From Algoriphagus sp. (GTDB lineage Bacteria; Bacteroidota; Bacteroidia; Cytophagales; Cyclobacteriaceae), in contig JAQSDM010000012.1 of the NCBI GenBank assembly GCA_029945945.1, forward strand, positions 310,001 through 374,000: a stretch of 64,000 nt of DNA. The letters are read 5' to 3'. Positions 42,445-53,057 of this stretch are shown here, in pieces. The notes beneath the pieces are model-generated. The model ran no database searches, was not told the origin of the DNA, and saw only the letters and a list, made by a program, of their open reading frames with translations. A program made the translations under genes and the position numbers. Position 1 is the stretch's first letter. Every line of letters begins with the position of its first letter.

Positions 42445-43953
42445 ATGACAAGATCATCTTTACTGATGGTCTTGTTCATCTTTTCATGTTTGAGCTGTAC
42501 TCAGACTTCTGTAGATGAGCAAGACCTTGGAGCAGAAGCAAGTGCCTTACAGCCGCTGGCTTACACCCTTTATTCCGATAAAACCGAACTCTTTGTAGAA
42601 TTCCGTCCGCTGGTGGTGGGAAGCATTTCTTCCTTTGCTGCTCACTTTACACTCCTGGGGGAAAATTTTCTTCCTCTCACCGAAGGCAAAGTCACGGTTA
42701 GTTTGGTGGTTGGGGAAAAAGGTATCCGAGCGACTGCTGATTCTGCAAGCTCTCCCGGAATTTTCAGATTGGCACTCAATCCTAATACTGCCGGAACAGG
42801 CAAACTCATTTTTGATATTATCACTCCTCTTTATACAGATCAGATTGTGATCGATAATATCACCATCTACCCCGATGTGAATAATGCCCTGGAAAGACAA
42901 CAACCTGAACCAACAGAAGGAGATTTAATTACTTATTTGAAGGAGCAAGCATGGAAAGTTGAGTTTGCCAACGCGCTTGTGGTACGCCAGGATTTTACTG
43001 ATGTGATTAAAACACACGGGCAACTTCTGTCTGCTCCGGGAGATGAAAGGATGGTCACGGCCAATGCCGGCGGAACCGTGCAGTTTTCCGGCACCAAGAC
43101 TTTGGTAGGTTCAGAGGTGAATTCCGGTACCGGCCTATTCATTATTTCTGGAGGCAATGTGACCGATGGAAATATTGATGCAGCCTATATAGAATCAAAA
43201 GCCAATTACGAAAAAGCGAAGTTGGATTTTGAACGGTCCAGTATTTTGGTCAAAGATCAGATCATTTCCCAGAAGGATTTTCTTCAAACGAAGTTAGCTT
43301 TTGAAAATGCCCAAACAGCCTTCAATACCATTGGCAAAAACTACACGGCCGGAGGACAGCGGATTTCATCTCCTATTAGTGGATTTGTAAAAAACATATT
43401 GGTAACAGAAGGCCAATATGTTGCAGCGGGGACTCCTTTGGCTGTCATTTCCAAAAACAAGAAACTTGTTCTTCAGGCAAATATTTCCCAGAAGTATTTC
43501 AATAAGCTCCCCTCCATCAATGCTGCCAATTTTCAGTTGGCGGGTGTGGAGACGGTTTTTGATACCAAGCAATTAAATGGGAAAGTCATTTCATATGGCA
43601 GGAGTACTTCTGCAAATGCGCCGTTTATTCCTATCACATTCGAAATCGACAACATCGGCGACTTGATTCCCGGATCAGCGGCGGAGGTTTACCTCAAATC
43701 AACTCCTTTTCCAAATTCGCTTGTTGTTCCTGCTTCTTCCTTAATGGAGGAACAAGGCAATTATTATGTATACGTACAGACAGCGGGTGAAAGCTTCCAA
43801 AAGAGAGAAGTGAAAATTGGTTTAAGTGACGGAATAAATGTTCAATTACTTTCCGGAGTATCCAAAGGAGAGCGGGTAGTATCCAAAGGTGCTTACCAAA
43901 TCAAGCTTTCATCAGCATCAGGCGAATTGCCAGCCCACGGTCACGAACATTAA
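42445..43953 (+). CDS. CzcB-like RND efflux adaptor (membrane-fusion protein)
   Basis: 502 residues with lipobox FSCLSC. An N-terminal extra beta domain (about 35-150, EFRPLVVGSISSFAAHFTLL) precedes the adaptor hairpin: lipoyl part (ANAGGTVQFSG), a coiled coil (AYIESKANYEKAKLDFERSS), the second lipoyl half (RISSPISGFVKNILVTEGQY) and the barrel/MP domains. It ends in HGHEH. It joins the CzcA pump to the outer-membrane channel. Heavy-metal (Zn/Co/Cd) type is favoured because no Cus-type CSMHP domain is present. Confidence 0.85.
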   Translation: MTRSSLLMVLFIFSCLSCTQTSVDEQDLGAEASALQPLAYTLYSDKTELFVEFRPLVVGSISSFAAHFTLLGENFLPLTEGKVTVSLVVGEKGIRATADSASSPGIFRLALNPNTAGTGKLIFDIITPLYTDQIVIDNITIYPDVNNALERQQPEPTEGDLITYLKEQAWKVEFANALVVRQDFTDVIKTHGQLLSAPGDERMVTANAGGTVQFSGTKTLVGSEVNSGTGLFIISGGNVTDGNIDAAYIESKANYEKAKLDFERSSILVKDQIISQKDFLQTKLAFENAQTAFNTIGKNYTAGGQRISSPISGFVKNILVTEGQYVAAGTPLAVISKNKKLVLQANISQKYFNKLPSINAANFQLAGVETVFDTKQLNGKVISYGRSTSANAPFIPITFEIDNIGDLIPGSAAEVYLKSTPFPNSLVVPASSLMEEQGNYYVYVQTAGESFQKREVKIGLSDGINVQLLSGVSKGERVVSKGAYQIKLSSASGELPAHGHEH

Positions 43954-43964
43954 TAATTCTCCAG

Positions 43965-46900
43965 ATGCTCAATCGAATAATAAATTTTGCACTTAATAAT
44001 CGACTTCTTATTGTTGTCGCTTCGGTGCTATTAGTTGTATTTGGATCCTATGTAGCTTCCCGAATGGAAGTTGACGTGTTTCCAGATCTGACTGCCCCCA
44101 CTGTGGTTGTACTTACAGAAGCACATGGTATGGCTCCTGAAGAGGTGGAAAAACTAGTTACTTTTCCCATTGAAACTTCGGTCAACGGCGCAACAAATGT
44201 GAGAAGGGTTCGCAGCTCATCTTCTGCAGGCATATCAATCGTCTGGGTTGAGTTCGAATGGAACACGGACATTTTTAAGGCAAGACAAATCGTCAATGAA
44301 AAGGTTATTGCAGTAGGCGAAAAACTACCTGTTGGGGTCGGAAATCCTGTAATGGCTCCTCAGGCAAGCATCATGGGAGAAATCATGCTGATCAGCCTGA
44401 CCGCCGATTCAACCGGACAAATGGATCTTCGAACCATTGCAGATTGGACTATCAGGCCAAGATTATTGGCAACGGGCGGTGTAGCTCAGGTCGTAGTAAT
44501 CGGAGGCGAATACAAGCAATACCAGATTTTGGCCTCTCCTCAAAAGATGGAATTTTACCAAATCTCACTTTCGGAATTAATTGAAGCGAGCAAGGAGGCT
44601 AATGGAAACTCATCCGGGGGATTTATAAATGAATTTGGTAATGAATACATCGTCAAAGGTATCGGGAGAACTAATGAAGTCAATGAAATAGGGAAATCCA
44701 TCATCAAAATGGTAGGTGGAAATCCTGTCAAGATTGAAGATGTCGCAGAGATCAAAATAGGACCCGCTCCTAAAATTGGTGACGGATCTCTGAAAGGTGA
44801 ACCCGCCATAATCATGACAGTCATGAAACAGCCTGACACCAACACACTTGAATTAACTGATCAAATAGATAGCGCGTTGGCAGATATCCAGAGCAATTTA
44901 CCTGGAGATATTCACATTAATACTCAAATATTCCGACAGGCAGATTTCATCAATGCCTCCATCAGCAATATTCAAAAAGTGTTGATCGAAGGGACCGTTT
45001 TTGTAATTATCATTCTGTTCCTGTTTTTAATGAACTGGAGGGCAACTGCTATTTCCCTGGTCGCAATACCGATTTCATTAATTGTCTCTATCCTGACACT
45101 TAAATGGCTCGGCTTTACCATCAACACCATGAGTCTGGGCGGAATGGCAATCGCAATCGGTGATTTGGTAGATGACGCAATCATCGATGTCGAAAATGTA
45201 TTCAAGAGACTAAAAGAAAATGCCCGAAAACCACTGGAGGAACAACAAAACAAACTTAAAGTCATTTTCGATGCTTCTTTCGAAATCCGAACTTCAATCA
45301 TCAATGCCACTTTTATAATTATTGTCGCTTTCATTCCTCTATTCTTCTTGTCAGGAATGGAAGGAAAACTTCTTGCTCCACTGGGGATTGCATTTATTGT
45401 TTCCCTTTTCGCCTCCCTGATCGTTTCCATTACCCTTACACCGGTTCTTTGCAGCTATTTGCTTACCAATGATAAAATGCTGGAAAAGCAACACAAAGAA
45501 AGTTGGCTGGTAGAACGACTTCAGATTGGGTATGTCGGACTTTTAGAAAAAGCTATACGCTGGAAAAAAGCCATGATAATGGGGTGCCTGGCATTATTTG
45601 CTCTCGCTATTCTTGCATTTACTCAATTAGGAAGGAGTTTTTTACCTGAATTTAATGAAGGTTCATTGGTAGTAAGCCTGGTCAGTTTACCGGGAATTTC
45701 TCTGGAAGAAAGTAATCAAATCGGCATAAGAATCGAAAAAGCATTGCTTACTGTTCCCGAAATAGACATTACGACCAGAAGAACAGGAAGAGCGGAGTTG
45801 GATGAACATGCACAAGGTGTAAATGCATCTGAAATTGATGCTCCCTTTACACTTGGTGACAGAAGGAGGGAAGAATTCATGGCTGATGTCAGAGCGAAAA
45901 CAACTGGCATAGCAGGAGCAAATATCACTATAGGACAACCCATAGGTCACAGAATTGACCATATGTTATCAGGAACCCGTGCCAATATAGCCATCAAGAT
46001 TTTTGGTAATGACCTTAATAAATTGTTCTCGCTTTCTAACCAAATCAAAAACGAGATTCAGAATGTAGAAGGATTGGTAGACTTGAGTGTGGAGCAACAA
46101 GTGGAAATTCCTCAAATCCAAATCAAACCTAAGCGAGACTTGCTTAACCATTATGGAATCACGATGGGTAAGTTTAATGAATTCGTGGATGTTGCTTTTG
46201 CAGGAGAAAAAGTCTCCGATATATATGAAAATGCAAGGACCTTTGACTTGATCGTTCGATTCAGTGAAGAAAATCGGAGTAAAATAGAAGATATCCGAAA
46301 TGCATTGATTGACACCCAAAACGGACCAAAAATCCCACTTCATTACGTTGCTGATGTAGTCAGTACTAGCGGACCAAATACCATAAACAGAGAAAATGTA
46401 GAGCGAAAAACAGTCGTTTCAGCCAACGTAGCCGGAAGAGACCAAAAAAGTGTTGTTCAGGAAATTCAGAAAATCATCGGCGAAAAAGTAATCCTGCCTG
46501 AAGGCTATCATATCGAATATGGAGGACAGTTTGAAGCTGAAGCTGAAGCTTCACAAACCTTGCTTGCTACTTCATTACTATCCTTACTTGTGATATTCTT
46601 ATTACTCTTTCAGGAATTCAAGAATGTAAAAATTTCGGGAATTATCCTGTTGAATTTACCACTTGCACTGATTGGAGGGATTTTTAGTATCTATTTCACG
46701 AGCGGGATTTTAAGTATTCCAGCCATCATAGGATTTATTACCCTTTTTGGTGTGGCTACGCGAAATGGAATTTTGTTGGTTTCACATTACCAAACTCTTC
46801 AGGCAGAAGGGATGGATCTTTATGAGACTATTATTCAGGGTTCCAAGGATCGATTAAGTCCAATATTAATGACTGCTTTGACTGCTGGCTTGGCTTTGAT

Positions 46901-47051
46901 TCCTTTGGCTATCGCAGGTGATTTGCCTGGAAACGAGATTCAAAGTCCGATGGCCAAAGTAATTCTCGGAGGGCTGTTAACTTCAACACTACTCAATATA
47001 TTCATCGTTCCAGCTGTCTATTTCATGGCTAACAGGAATGGAAAAGTTTAA
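43965..47051 (+). CDS. CzcA-type heavy-metal RND efflux pump
   Basis: 1028 residues, the usual length. Twelve-helix RND architecture: VVLTEAHGMAPEEVEKLVTF near the N-terminus, and the proton-relay helix IAIGDLVDDAIIDVENVFKR with the Asp, Asp, Glu pattern of the divalent-cation (HME) group. The DDAIIDVEN form is typical of CzcA/NccA-like pumps. It lies 11 bp after the adaptor gene and 12 bp before the channel gene: a complete tripartite system in B-A-C order. Confidence 0.92.
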   Translation: MLNRIINFALNNRLLIVVASVLLVVFGSYVASRMEVDVFPDLTAPTVVVLTEAHGMAPEEVEKLVTFPIETSVNGATNVRRVRSSSSAGISIVWVEFEWNTDIFKARQIVNEKVIAVGEKLPVGVGNPVMAPQASIMGEIMLISLTADSTGQMDLRTIADWTIRPRLLATGGVAQVVVIGGEYKQYQILASPQKMEFYQISLSELIEASKEANGNSSGGFINEFGNEYIVKGIGRTNEVNEIGKSIIKMVGGNPVKIEDVAEIKIGPAPKIGDGSLKGEPAIIMTVMKQPDTNTLELTDQIDSALADIQSNLPGDIHINTQIFRQADFINASISNIQKVLIEGTVFVIIILFLFLMNWRATAISLVAIPISLIVSILTLKWLGFTINTMSLGGMAIAIGDLVDDAIIDVENVFKRLKENARKPLEEQQNKLKVIFDASFEIRTSIINATFIIIVAFIPLFFLSGMEGKLLAPLGIAFIVSLFASLIVSITLTPVLCSYLLTNDKMLEKQHKESWLVERLQIGYVGLLEKAIRWKKAMIMGCLALFALAILAFTQLGRSFLPEFNEGSLVVSLVSLPGISLEESNQIGIRIEKALLTVPEIDITTRRTGRAELDEHAQGVNASEIDAPFTLGDRRREEFMADVRAKTTGIAGANITIGQPIGHRIDHMLSGTRANIAIKIFGNDLNKLFSLSNQIKNEIQNVEGLVDLSVEQQVEIPQIQIKPKRDLLNHYGITMGKFNEFVDVAFAGEKVSDIYENARTFDLIVRFSEENRSKIEDIRNALIDTQNGPKIPLHYVADVVSTSGPNTINRENVERKTVVSANVAGRDQKSVVQEIQKIIGEKVILPEGYHIEYGGQFEAEAEASQTLLATSLLSLLVIFLLLFQEFKNVKISGIILLNLPLALIGGIFSIYFTSGILSIPAIIGFITLFGVATRNGILLVSHYQTLQAEGMDLYETIIQGSKDRLSPILMTALTAGLALIPLAIAGDLPGNEIQSPMAKVILGGLLTSTLLNIFIVPAVYFMANRNGKV

Positions 47052-47063
47052 CTAAAGATAGAA

Positions 47064-48287
47064 ATGAAACAAATAAGCTTGAAAAAAAAGGATTTGAAAG
47101 TCCTTTTAATTCATTATTCATTCCTGATGATTTTCGTGATGATTTTCACTTTATCTGGGAATGCTCAAACCAAAGTTGATTCAGTTCTGTCGTCGATTTC
47201 AGCAAACAATAAAACCATTCTTGCTAATGAGCAGTTTTGGGAGGCAGAAAAACTACAATTTAAGGTGGGTCTTTCCCCTTACAATCCAAAAGTTGACTAT
47301 GACTACCTGAATGGTTCTCCTGCCACGGCAGGAAACCAAACAGAATTTGCAGTCACTCAGTCTTTTGATTTCCCGACTGCTTATGGTAAGAAAAAGCAAT
47401 TATCCAACGATCAAATTGCGAAAGCAGAATTTCAACTGGTCGCGACCCGGCAAGAAATACTTCTCCAAGCAAGAAATGTCGCTTTAGAGCTGATTTATAG
47501 AAATAAATTACAAGAAGAGTTGATGATAAGAAAGCAAAATACTGAGAAATGGCTTTCAAATTTTCAAACCCGGCTCGATAAAGGCGATGGTAATATCCTT
47601 GATGTGAATAAAGCAAAACTCCAATTGATCCAAATCAATTCGGAGTTTCAGGAAAACATTTCTGCTATAAATCAGCTCAATCAGAAACTGACAGAGCTTA
47701 ATGGAGGAATTTCAATCATCTTGACGGATACAGATTATCCACAACATCCAGAAATACCAAGTTTTGAGGCATTAGAAAATGAAATTGAAGCGGCAAACCC
47801 GGTTAGGAAGTATTTAGAGCAAGAAATAAATGTTGCCAAAAGTCAGGTTGTACTTAGTCGAGCTATGTCACTTCCGAGAATGGAAGCCGGTTATCGATAC
47901 CAGTCTATTTTGGGCCAAACTTTCCAAGGACTTCATGTTGGAATGACCATACCCCTCTGGGAAAACAAAAACACAGTAAAAGTCAGACAAGCAAGTTTGG
48001 TCTCAAATGAATTAAATCTTCAGGAGCATAAAAATGAGCACTTCCACAAAACTCTTGGTCTTTATGAAAAATACACCAACTTGAAGATCACTCTCGATGA
48101 ATACAAGACGCTTTTTGGATCATTAAATAATACTGAATTATTGGACAAGTCTTTGACTTTGGGTCAGATTTCAAGTATAGAGTACTTCCTGGAGATGGGA
48201 TACTATTATGATGCGCTTCGTAATTATCTGAAAACTGAAAGAGATTATCACCAGACTGTTTCTGAGCTAAACAAATACAAATTGTGA
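47064..48287 (+). CDS. CzcC-like TolC-family outer-membrane channel
   Basis: 407 residues. Signal region ending GNAQT, then TolC-type repeats of long amphipathic helices (ANEQFWEAEKLQFKVGLSPYNP, in part; EFAVTQSFDFPTAYGKKKQLS; KGDGNILDVNKAKLQL). This short CzcC-like type is common in Bacteroidota. It is the last gene of the first efflux operon and forms the channel across the outer membrane. Confidence 0.85.
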   Translation: MKQISLKKKDLKVLLIHYSFLMIFVMIFTLSGNAQTKVDSVLSSISANNKTILANEQFWEAEKLQFKVGLSPYNPKVDYDYLNGSPATAGNQTEFAVTQSFDFPTAYGKKKQLSNDQIAKAEFQLVATRQEILLQARNVALELIYRNKLQEELMIRKQNTEKWLSNFQTRLDKGDGNILDVNKAKLQLIQINSEFQENISAINQLNQKLTELNGGISIILTDTDYPQHPEIPSFEALENEIEAANPVRKYLEQEINVAKSQVVLSRAMSLPRMEAGYRYQSILGQTFQGLHVGMTIPLWENKNTVKVRQASLVSNELNLQEHKNEHFHKTLGLYEKYTNLKITLDEYKTLFGSLNNTELLDKSLTLGQISSIEYFLEMGYYYDALRNYLKTERDYHQTVSELNKYKL

Positions 48288-48717
48288 ACTGGTCTATAAA
48301 TTATTGAACAGGAGCGAAATAGTCCTGGAAATTTAATTGAATCAATTTTTTTTCCGACTGTTATAATGGCATCGCCCAAATAGGAAAAATATTTACGATC
48401 ACTTTTTAACTTGTATAATCAAATTGGATTTGGCAGAACTGATGAATTACGAAAGGTTAATAAACTCCTGAAAGTGATCTGGGAAAATAATGGTCTGCCT
48501 GATAAAAATTGTTGGAACTAATGACTCAAGCCGAGAAAAGCACTTGAATGTTTTGATTATAATCCATATTATTTGCTTCATATATTAGGATGGACACAAC
48601 TTCTACTTTTGAGGATAAACTAATAAAACACAACCCCAATATTATTAAGTCAAATGAGTAAGGGTCGATTTGTTTTTGATTGATAACATTGACAGGATTA
48701 TTCTGTAAATTTCACTA
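48288..48717. other. 430-bp gene-free stretch between the two efflux operons
   Basis: AT-rich. A short plus-strand coding-like piece around 48420-48520 (translating as GRTDELRKVNKLLKVIWEN, stop after DKNCWN) has no start or family and may be a gene remnant. The promoter of the HYC_CC_PP gene should be here; no clear consensus was found. Confidence 0.45.
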
Positions 48718-49131
48718 GTGAAAAAGCTGGTTTCCATATCGATAGCCCTTTTGGTTCTATTCTCTTCTATAGGAATGGCGAAGACAACCCATTTTTGCAT
48801 GGGATACGCAATTAAAAGCGAAATCAGTTATTCACCAGGACATATAGATTGCGGGATGAAAATGGAAATGGAACATGAAGATGATGATTCTGATTCAACC
48901 CAAAATCCCAAATCCTGCTGCGAAAATATCACTGAACACCTTCAAGTGGATGATGAAGTCCAACTGAAAAAGCAGCATTTTTCAATTGATCCTTCCTTTG
49001 CCCAGGCATTCGTAGCAGTTTTTGTTTTTGGAGTTGAACTGGTTGAAATTGATCAGCCTGAGTATGCACTTTATACCACTCCCCCCCTCCTTCAGGACTA
49101 TCCTGTTCTGTACCAGAGTTTCCTGATTTAA
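48718..49131 (+). CDS. HYC_CC_PP family protein
   Basis: 137 residues, GTG start. The three name-giving motifs are visible: HFC (H25, C27), CC (C67-C68 in KSCCEN) and PP (P122-P123 in TTPPLL). A signal peptide (ending GMAKT) exports it. A Met/His/Glu/Asp segment (DCGMKMEMEHEDDD) suggests metal binding. The family is small, secreted and linked to copper or heavy-metal pumps in Bacteroidota; its function is unknown. It stands 88 bp before the CusA-like pump gene. Confidence 0.8.
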   Translation: MKKLVSISIALLVLFSSIGMAKTTHFCMGYAIKSEISYSPGHIDCGMKMEMEHEDDDSDSTQNPKSCCENITEHLQVDDEVQLKKQHFSIDPSFAQAFVAVFVFGVELVEIDQPEYALYTTPPLLQDYPVLYQSFLI

Positions 49132-49219
49132 TTCCGAAGTTGGCAGGATTTCCTGCCATCATTTGATCAAAACCCAAAGTGGGTTTATGAACTAATTACT
49201 TGGTTAAATTTTTGGAATA

Positions 49220-52200
49220 ATGCTTAACAAAATCATTAAATATTTTCTGGAAAATAAACTGGTTACAGTTTTATTCCTCTTGTTGATTATTGGATGGGGA
49301 ATTATAACCGCACCTTTCAACTGGTCGGTTAAATTTCTTCCCCGAGATCCTGTACCGGTAGATGCAATTCCGGATATCGGAGAAAATCAGCAAATCGTTT
49401 TTACCGAATGGATGGGAAGGTCGCCGCAGGACGTAGAAGATCAAATCACTTACCCGCTAACCACTTCCCTTCTTGGACTTCCGGGGGTAAAAAGTATTAG
49501 GTCCAGTTCAGCTTTCGGTTTTTCCAGTATCTACATCATCTTCGAAGAGGATGTAGAGTTCTATTGGAGCCGGTCAAGAGTGCTTGAAAAACTTAATTCT
49601 CTTTCAGCAGGACTCCTGCCTGAAAAAGTCCAACCCAAACTCGGTCCAGATGCTACCGCTTTGGGCCAGGTGTATTGGTACACCCTTGAAGGACGTGATC
49701 CGGATGGAAACCCAACCGGAGGTTGGGATCTTCACGAGTTGCGCACAGTTCAGGATTATTATGTTCGCTATTCTTTGGCCACAGTTCAGGGAGTATCAGA
49801 AATTGCATCAGTTGGAGGATATGTAAAGGAATATCAGGTAGATGTGGACCCGGCAGCACTCAAAGCTAATGGAGTCACCCTAATGGATGTAATGGATGCA
49901 GTCCGTAAATCCAACTTAGATGTTTCCGCAAATACCATTGAAGTCAACAGAGTGGATTATTTCATCCGTGGGCTTGGATATGTGGAAGAACTTGCTGATT
50001 TGGACAAAGCTGTTGTAAAAGTCACCAACAATGTTCCAATCCGAATCCAGGATGTTGCAAGGGTCAATATCGGACCTCAAACCCGGAACATGTCAGGAAT
50101 ACTGGATAAATCAGGTGCTGAGGCTGTGGGCGGAGTGGTGATTGCACGGTATGGAGACAATCCTCTAAAAGTAATAGAAGGCGTAAAGGCTGAAATCGAA
50201 AAAATTTCCGCGGGTCTCCCTTCCAAAACTCTTGCAGACGGAACTGTTTCCAAGATTACCATCGTGCCTTTTTACGATCGATCAGGGCTGATTTATGAAA
50301 CGTTGGGAACACTTTACGAAGCAATCAACCAGCAAATTCTCATCACCATCCTTGTAATCATCGTGATGGTTTTTAACATTAGAGCCTCCCTGATGATCTC
50401 GGCTTTACTGCCTATGGCAGTGCTCATGTGTTTCATTTTTATGAAATACTTTAATGTAGATGCCAATATTGTAGCACTTTCAGGAATTGCGATTGCAATC
50501 GGAACAATGGTGGATTTGGGGATCATTCTAAATGAAAATATCCTACGTCACCTCGAAACGGCTCCAGGAAACCAGTCCAAACTGAAAACAGTTTATCTGG
50601 CAACAGCTGAAGTATCCGGAGCAATTATTACAGCAGTTAGTACCACAATCATCAGCTTTTTACCAGTCTTTACCTTAGAGGCCGCTGAGGGAAAATTGTT
50701 TGGTCCTCTGGCTTATACTAAAACTTTTGCCCTGGTTTCAGCAGTGATATTCACCTTGTTGATCATGCCGGCTTTTTCTCATTGGATCTTTTCGATCAAA
50801 AAGGCAAAGGGAGAAATCAGTCGTTACTTAAACTACATCCTTGTAATTTTGGGACTAATAATCGCATTGACGGTTTGGTCCTGGGCTGGCTGGGTCCTTT
50901 TCGGATACGGTATTGTGCACACAGCTGCATTTCATTTTCCAGAGAAAATCGAAACGCACAAGAACCTGTTGATAATCGTTGTGACCCTGTTTGCCGTAAC
51001 ATGGCTTTTGACTCAGCAATGGATGCCTTTAGGCGTTTCTGTCAGCACCTTTACCAACTTCATTTTCATCGCTCTGTTACTGGCCTTAGTTTTAGGCGGA
51101 TTTACTTTATTTGTTCGCGTTTATCCGCATATCCTGATGTGGTGCCTTGCGAATAAAGCCAAGTTTTTGACTTTCCCATTCCTGGTTATCCTCCTCGGAG
51201 TAAGTGTTTGGCTGGGAGTTAATAAGGTTTTTGGAATCATCCCCAAATCCTTTGACTTGATAGGAGTCAATATTCGGACGACCGGATTATGGTCTGGTTT
51301 AAGCCACACTTTTCCAGGAATGGGTAAAGAATTCATGCCTTCTCTCAATGAAGGCTCTTTCCTCCTGATGCCAACTACAATGCCCCATTCAGGAATTCAG
51401 GAAAACAAAGAAGCCCTGCAAAAACTGGATATGTTGGTTGCATCTATTCCGGAAGTGGATATGGTAGTCGGCAAAGCCGGCAGGGCCGAAACGGCAATTG
51501 ATCCTGCTCCGATGTCGATGTTTGAAAATACAATCAATTACAAGAGCGAGTATGCAGCTGATTTCAACGGCAAACGAACACGATTCAGGGTAAACAGGGA
51601 TGGGAAATTCGAACTGAAGGACGGGACATTTTTTGATCCGGAAACAATGACTCCAAACCAAATCCGTGTTAGTGACTTGTTACCTGATCCAGATGGTGAA
51701 TATTTCCGCCAGTGGAGATCTCAGATTAAGTCACCTGATGATATTTGGAATGAAATCCTTCAGGTGATCAACTTACCAGGGGTAACCTCATCTCCAAAGC
51801 TACAGCCGATTGAAACTCGACTTGTAATGCTACAAACGGGTATGAGGGCCCCGATGGGAATAAAAGTTTATGGACCTGATCTTCAAACCATTGAAAGCTT
51901 TGGTTTGGAGTTAGAGAAGTACCTGAAAGAAGTCCCTTCAGTCAAAAAAGAAGCCGTGTTTGCTGATCGAATTGTGGGTAAGCCTTACCTGGAGTTGGAT
52001 ATTGATCGCTATCAGATTTCCAGATATGGCTTGAATGTATCAGATGTCCAGGATTTTATTGAAACTGCCATTGGAGGTATGAAAGTGAGCACCACAGTTG
52101 AGGGTAGAGAACGCTTTCCTATTCGTGTCCGCTATGCAAGGGAATTTCGAGACGACCCCTACGCTATTGAAAATCTTCAGATTCCTACTCCGGTAGGTAA

Positions 52201-53053
52201 TTATATACCGCTCGGACAATTGGCAACTATTACCTACCGGCCAGGTCCGGAAATGATCCGAGGGGAAAACAGTTTTCTGGTAGGTTATGTCCTTTTGGAT
52301 AAAATGCCGGGTTTTGCAGAAGTAACTGTAGTAGAAGATGCTCAGCGCCTGTTACAGGAAAAGATTGATTCGGGGGAACTTAAGGTTCCAAACGGCGTCC
52401 GCTACGTTTTCTCGGGTTCCTATGAAAATCAAATACGAGCTGAAAAGCGACTTTCAATTGTTGTACCTCTTTCCTTAATTCTGATCTTCCTCATCCTGTT
52501 TTTTCAGTTCAAGGCTGTATCTACCACCTTGTTTGTTTTTACCGGAATTGCGATGGCATTTTCTGGCGGCTTCCTTATGATTTGGCTTTATGGTCAGGAT
52601 TGGTTTATGAACTTTTCACTCTTTGAAACTAATCTGAGAGACCTTTTCCAAATGAAAGAATATAATCTGAGTGTTGCGGTTTGGGTAGGTTTTATTGCCC
52701 TTTTTGGCTTGGCAACTGATGACGGGGTGGTTGTTGCCTCCTATATGGACCAAAGTTTTAAGGAAAAGCAACCCAATTCAGTTCAATCAATCAGAGAAGC
52801 CGTCCTGGATGCCGGAAAAAGAAGAGTATTGCCTTGTATGATGACAACGGCAACCACCCTATTGGCTTTGATACCGGTTTTTACTTCTACCGGACGGGGA
52901 TCCGATATTATGATTCCGATGGCTATACCTTCTCTTGGGGGAATGGTACTGGAAACAACCGCAGTGTTTATCGTTCCAACCCTGTATTGTTGGTGGGCAG
53001 AGCGAAAATTAAAATCAAACTCAAAAGTCTTCACGGGCACAAAAAACTTATAA
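49220..53053 (+). CDS. CusA-type heavy-metal RND efflux pump
   Basis: 1277 residues, longer than E. coli CusA (1047) because of an inserted hydrophobic region at about 530-650 (extra membrane helices, including ALTVWSWAGWVLFGYG and FIFIALLLALVLGGFTLF) that is common in Bacteroidota members. GRSPQDVEDQITYPLTTSLL and the proton-relay helix IAIGTMVDLGIILNENI are of the CusA (monovalent Cu/Ag) branch, as is the GSFLLMPTTMPHSG segment. It is 4 bp before the channel gene; the adaptor comes last. Confidence 0.92.
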   Translation: MLNKIIKYFLENKLVTVLFLLLIIGWGIITAPFNWSVKFLPRDPVPVDAIPDIGENQQIVFTEWMGRSPQDVEDQITYPLTTSLLGLPGVKSIRSSSAFGFSSIYIIFEEDVEFYWSRSRVLEKLNSLSAGLLPEKVQPKLGPDATALGQVYWYTLEGRDPDGNPTGGWDLHELRTVQDYYVRYSLATVQGVSEIASVGGYVKEYQVDVDPAALKANGVTLMDVMDAVRKSNLDVSANTIEVNRVDYFIRGLGYVEELADLDKAVVKVTNNVPIRIQDVARVNIGPQTRNMSGILDKSGAEAVGGVVIARYGDNPLKVIEGVKAEIEKISAGLPSKTLADGTVSKITIVPFYDRSGLIYETLGTLYEAINQQILITILVIIVMVFNIRASLMISALLPMAVLMCFIFMKYFNVDANIVALSGIAIAIGTMVDLGIILNENILRHLETAPGNQSKLKTVYLATAEVSGAIITAVSTTIISFLPVFTLEAAEGKLFGPLAYTKTFALVSAVIFTLLIMPAFSHWIFSIKKAKGEISRYLNYILVILGLIIALTVWSWAGWVLFGYGIVHTAAFHFPEKIETHKNLLIIVVTLFAVTWLLTQQWMPLGVSVSTFTNFIFIALLLALVLGGFTLFVRVYPHILMWCLANKAKFLTFPFLVILLGVSVWLGVNKVFGIIPKSFDLIGVNIRTTGLWSGLSHTFPGMGKEFMPSLNEGSFLLMPTTMPHSGIQENKEALQKLDMLVASIPEVDMVVGKAGRAETAIDPAPMSMFENTINYKSEYAADFNGKRTRFRVNRDGKFELKDGTFFDPETMTPNQIRVSDLLPDPDGEYFRQWRSQIKSPDDIWNEILQVINLPGVTSSPKLQPIETRLVMLQTGMRAPMGIKVYGPDLQTIESFGLELEKYLKEVPSVKKEAVFADRIVGKPYLELDIDRYQISRYGLNVSDVQDFIETAIGGMKVSTTVEGRERFPIRVRYAREFRDDPYAIENLQIPTPVGNYIPLGQLATITYRPGPEMIRGENSFLVGYVLLDKMPGFAEVTVVEDAQRLLQEKIDSGELKVPNGVRYVFSGSYENQIRAEKRLSIVVPLSLILIFLILFFQFKAVSTTLFVFTGIAMAFSGGFLMIWLYGQDWFMNFSLFETNLRDLFQMKEYNLSVAVWVGFIALFGLATDDGVVVASYMDQSFKEKQPNSVQSIREAVLDAGKRRVLPCMMTTATTLLALIPVFTSTGRGSDIMIPMAIPSLGGMVLETTAVFIVPTLYCWWAERKLKSNSKVFTGTKNL

Positions 53054-53057
53054 AGTC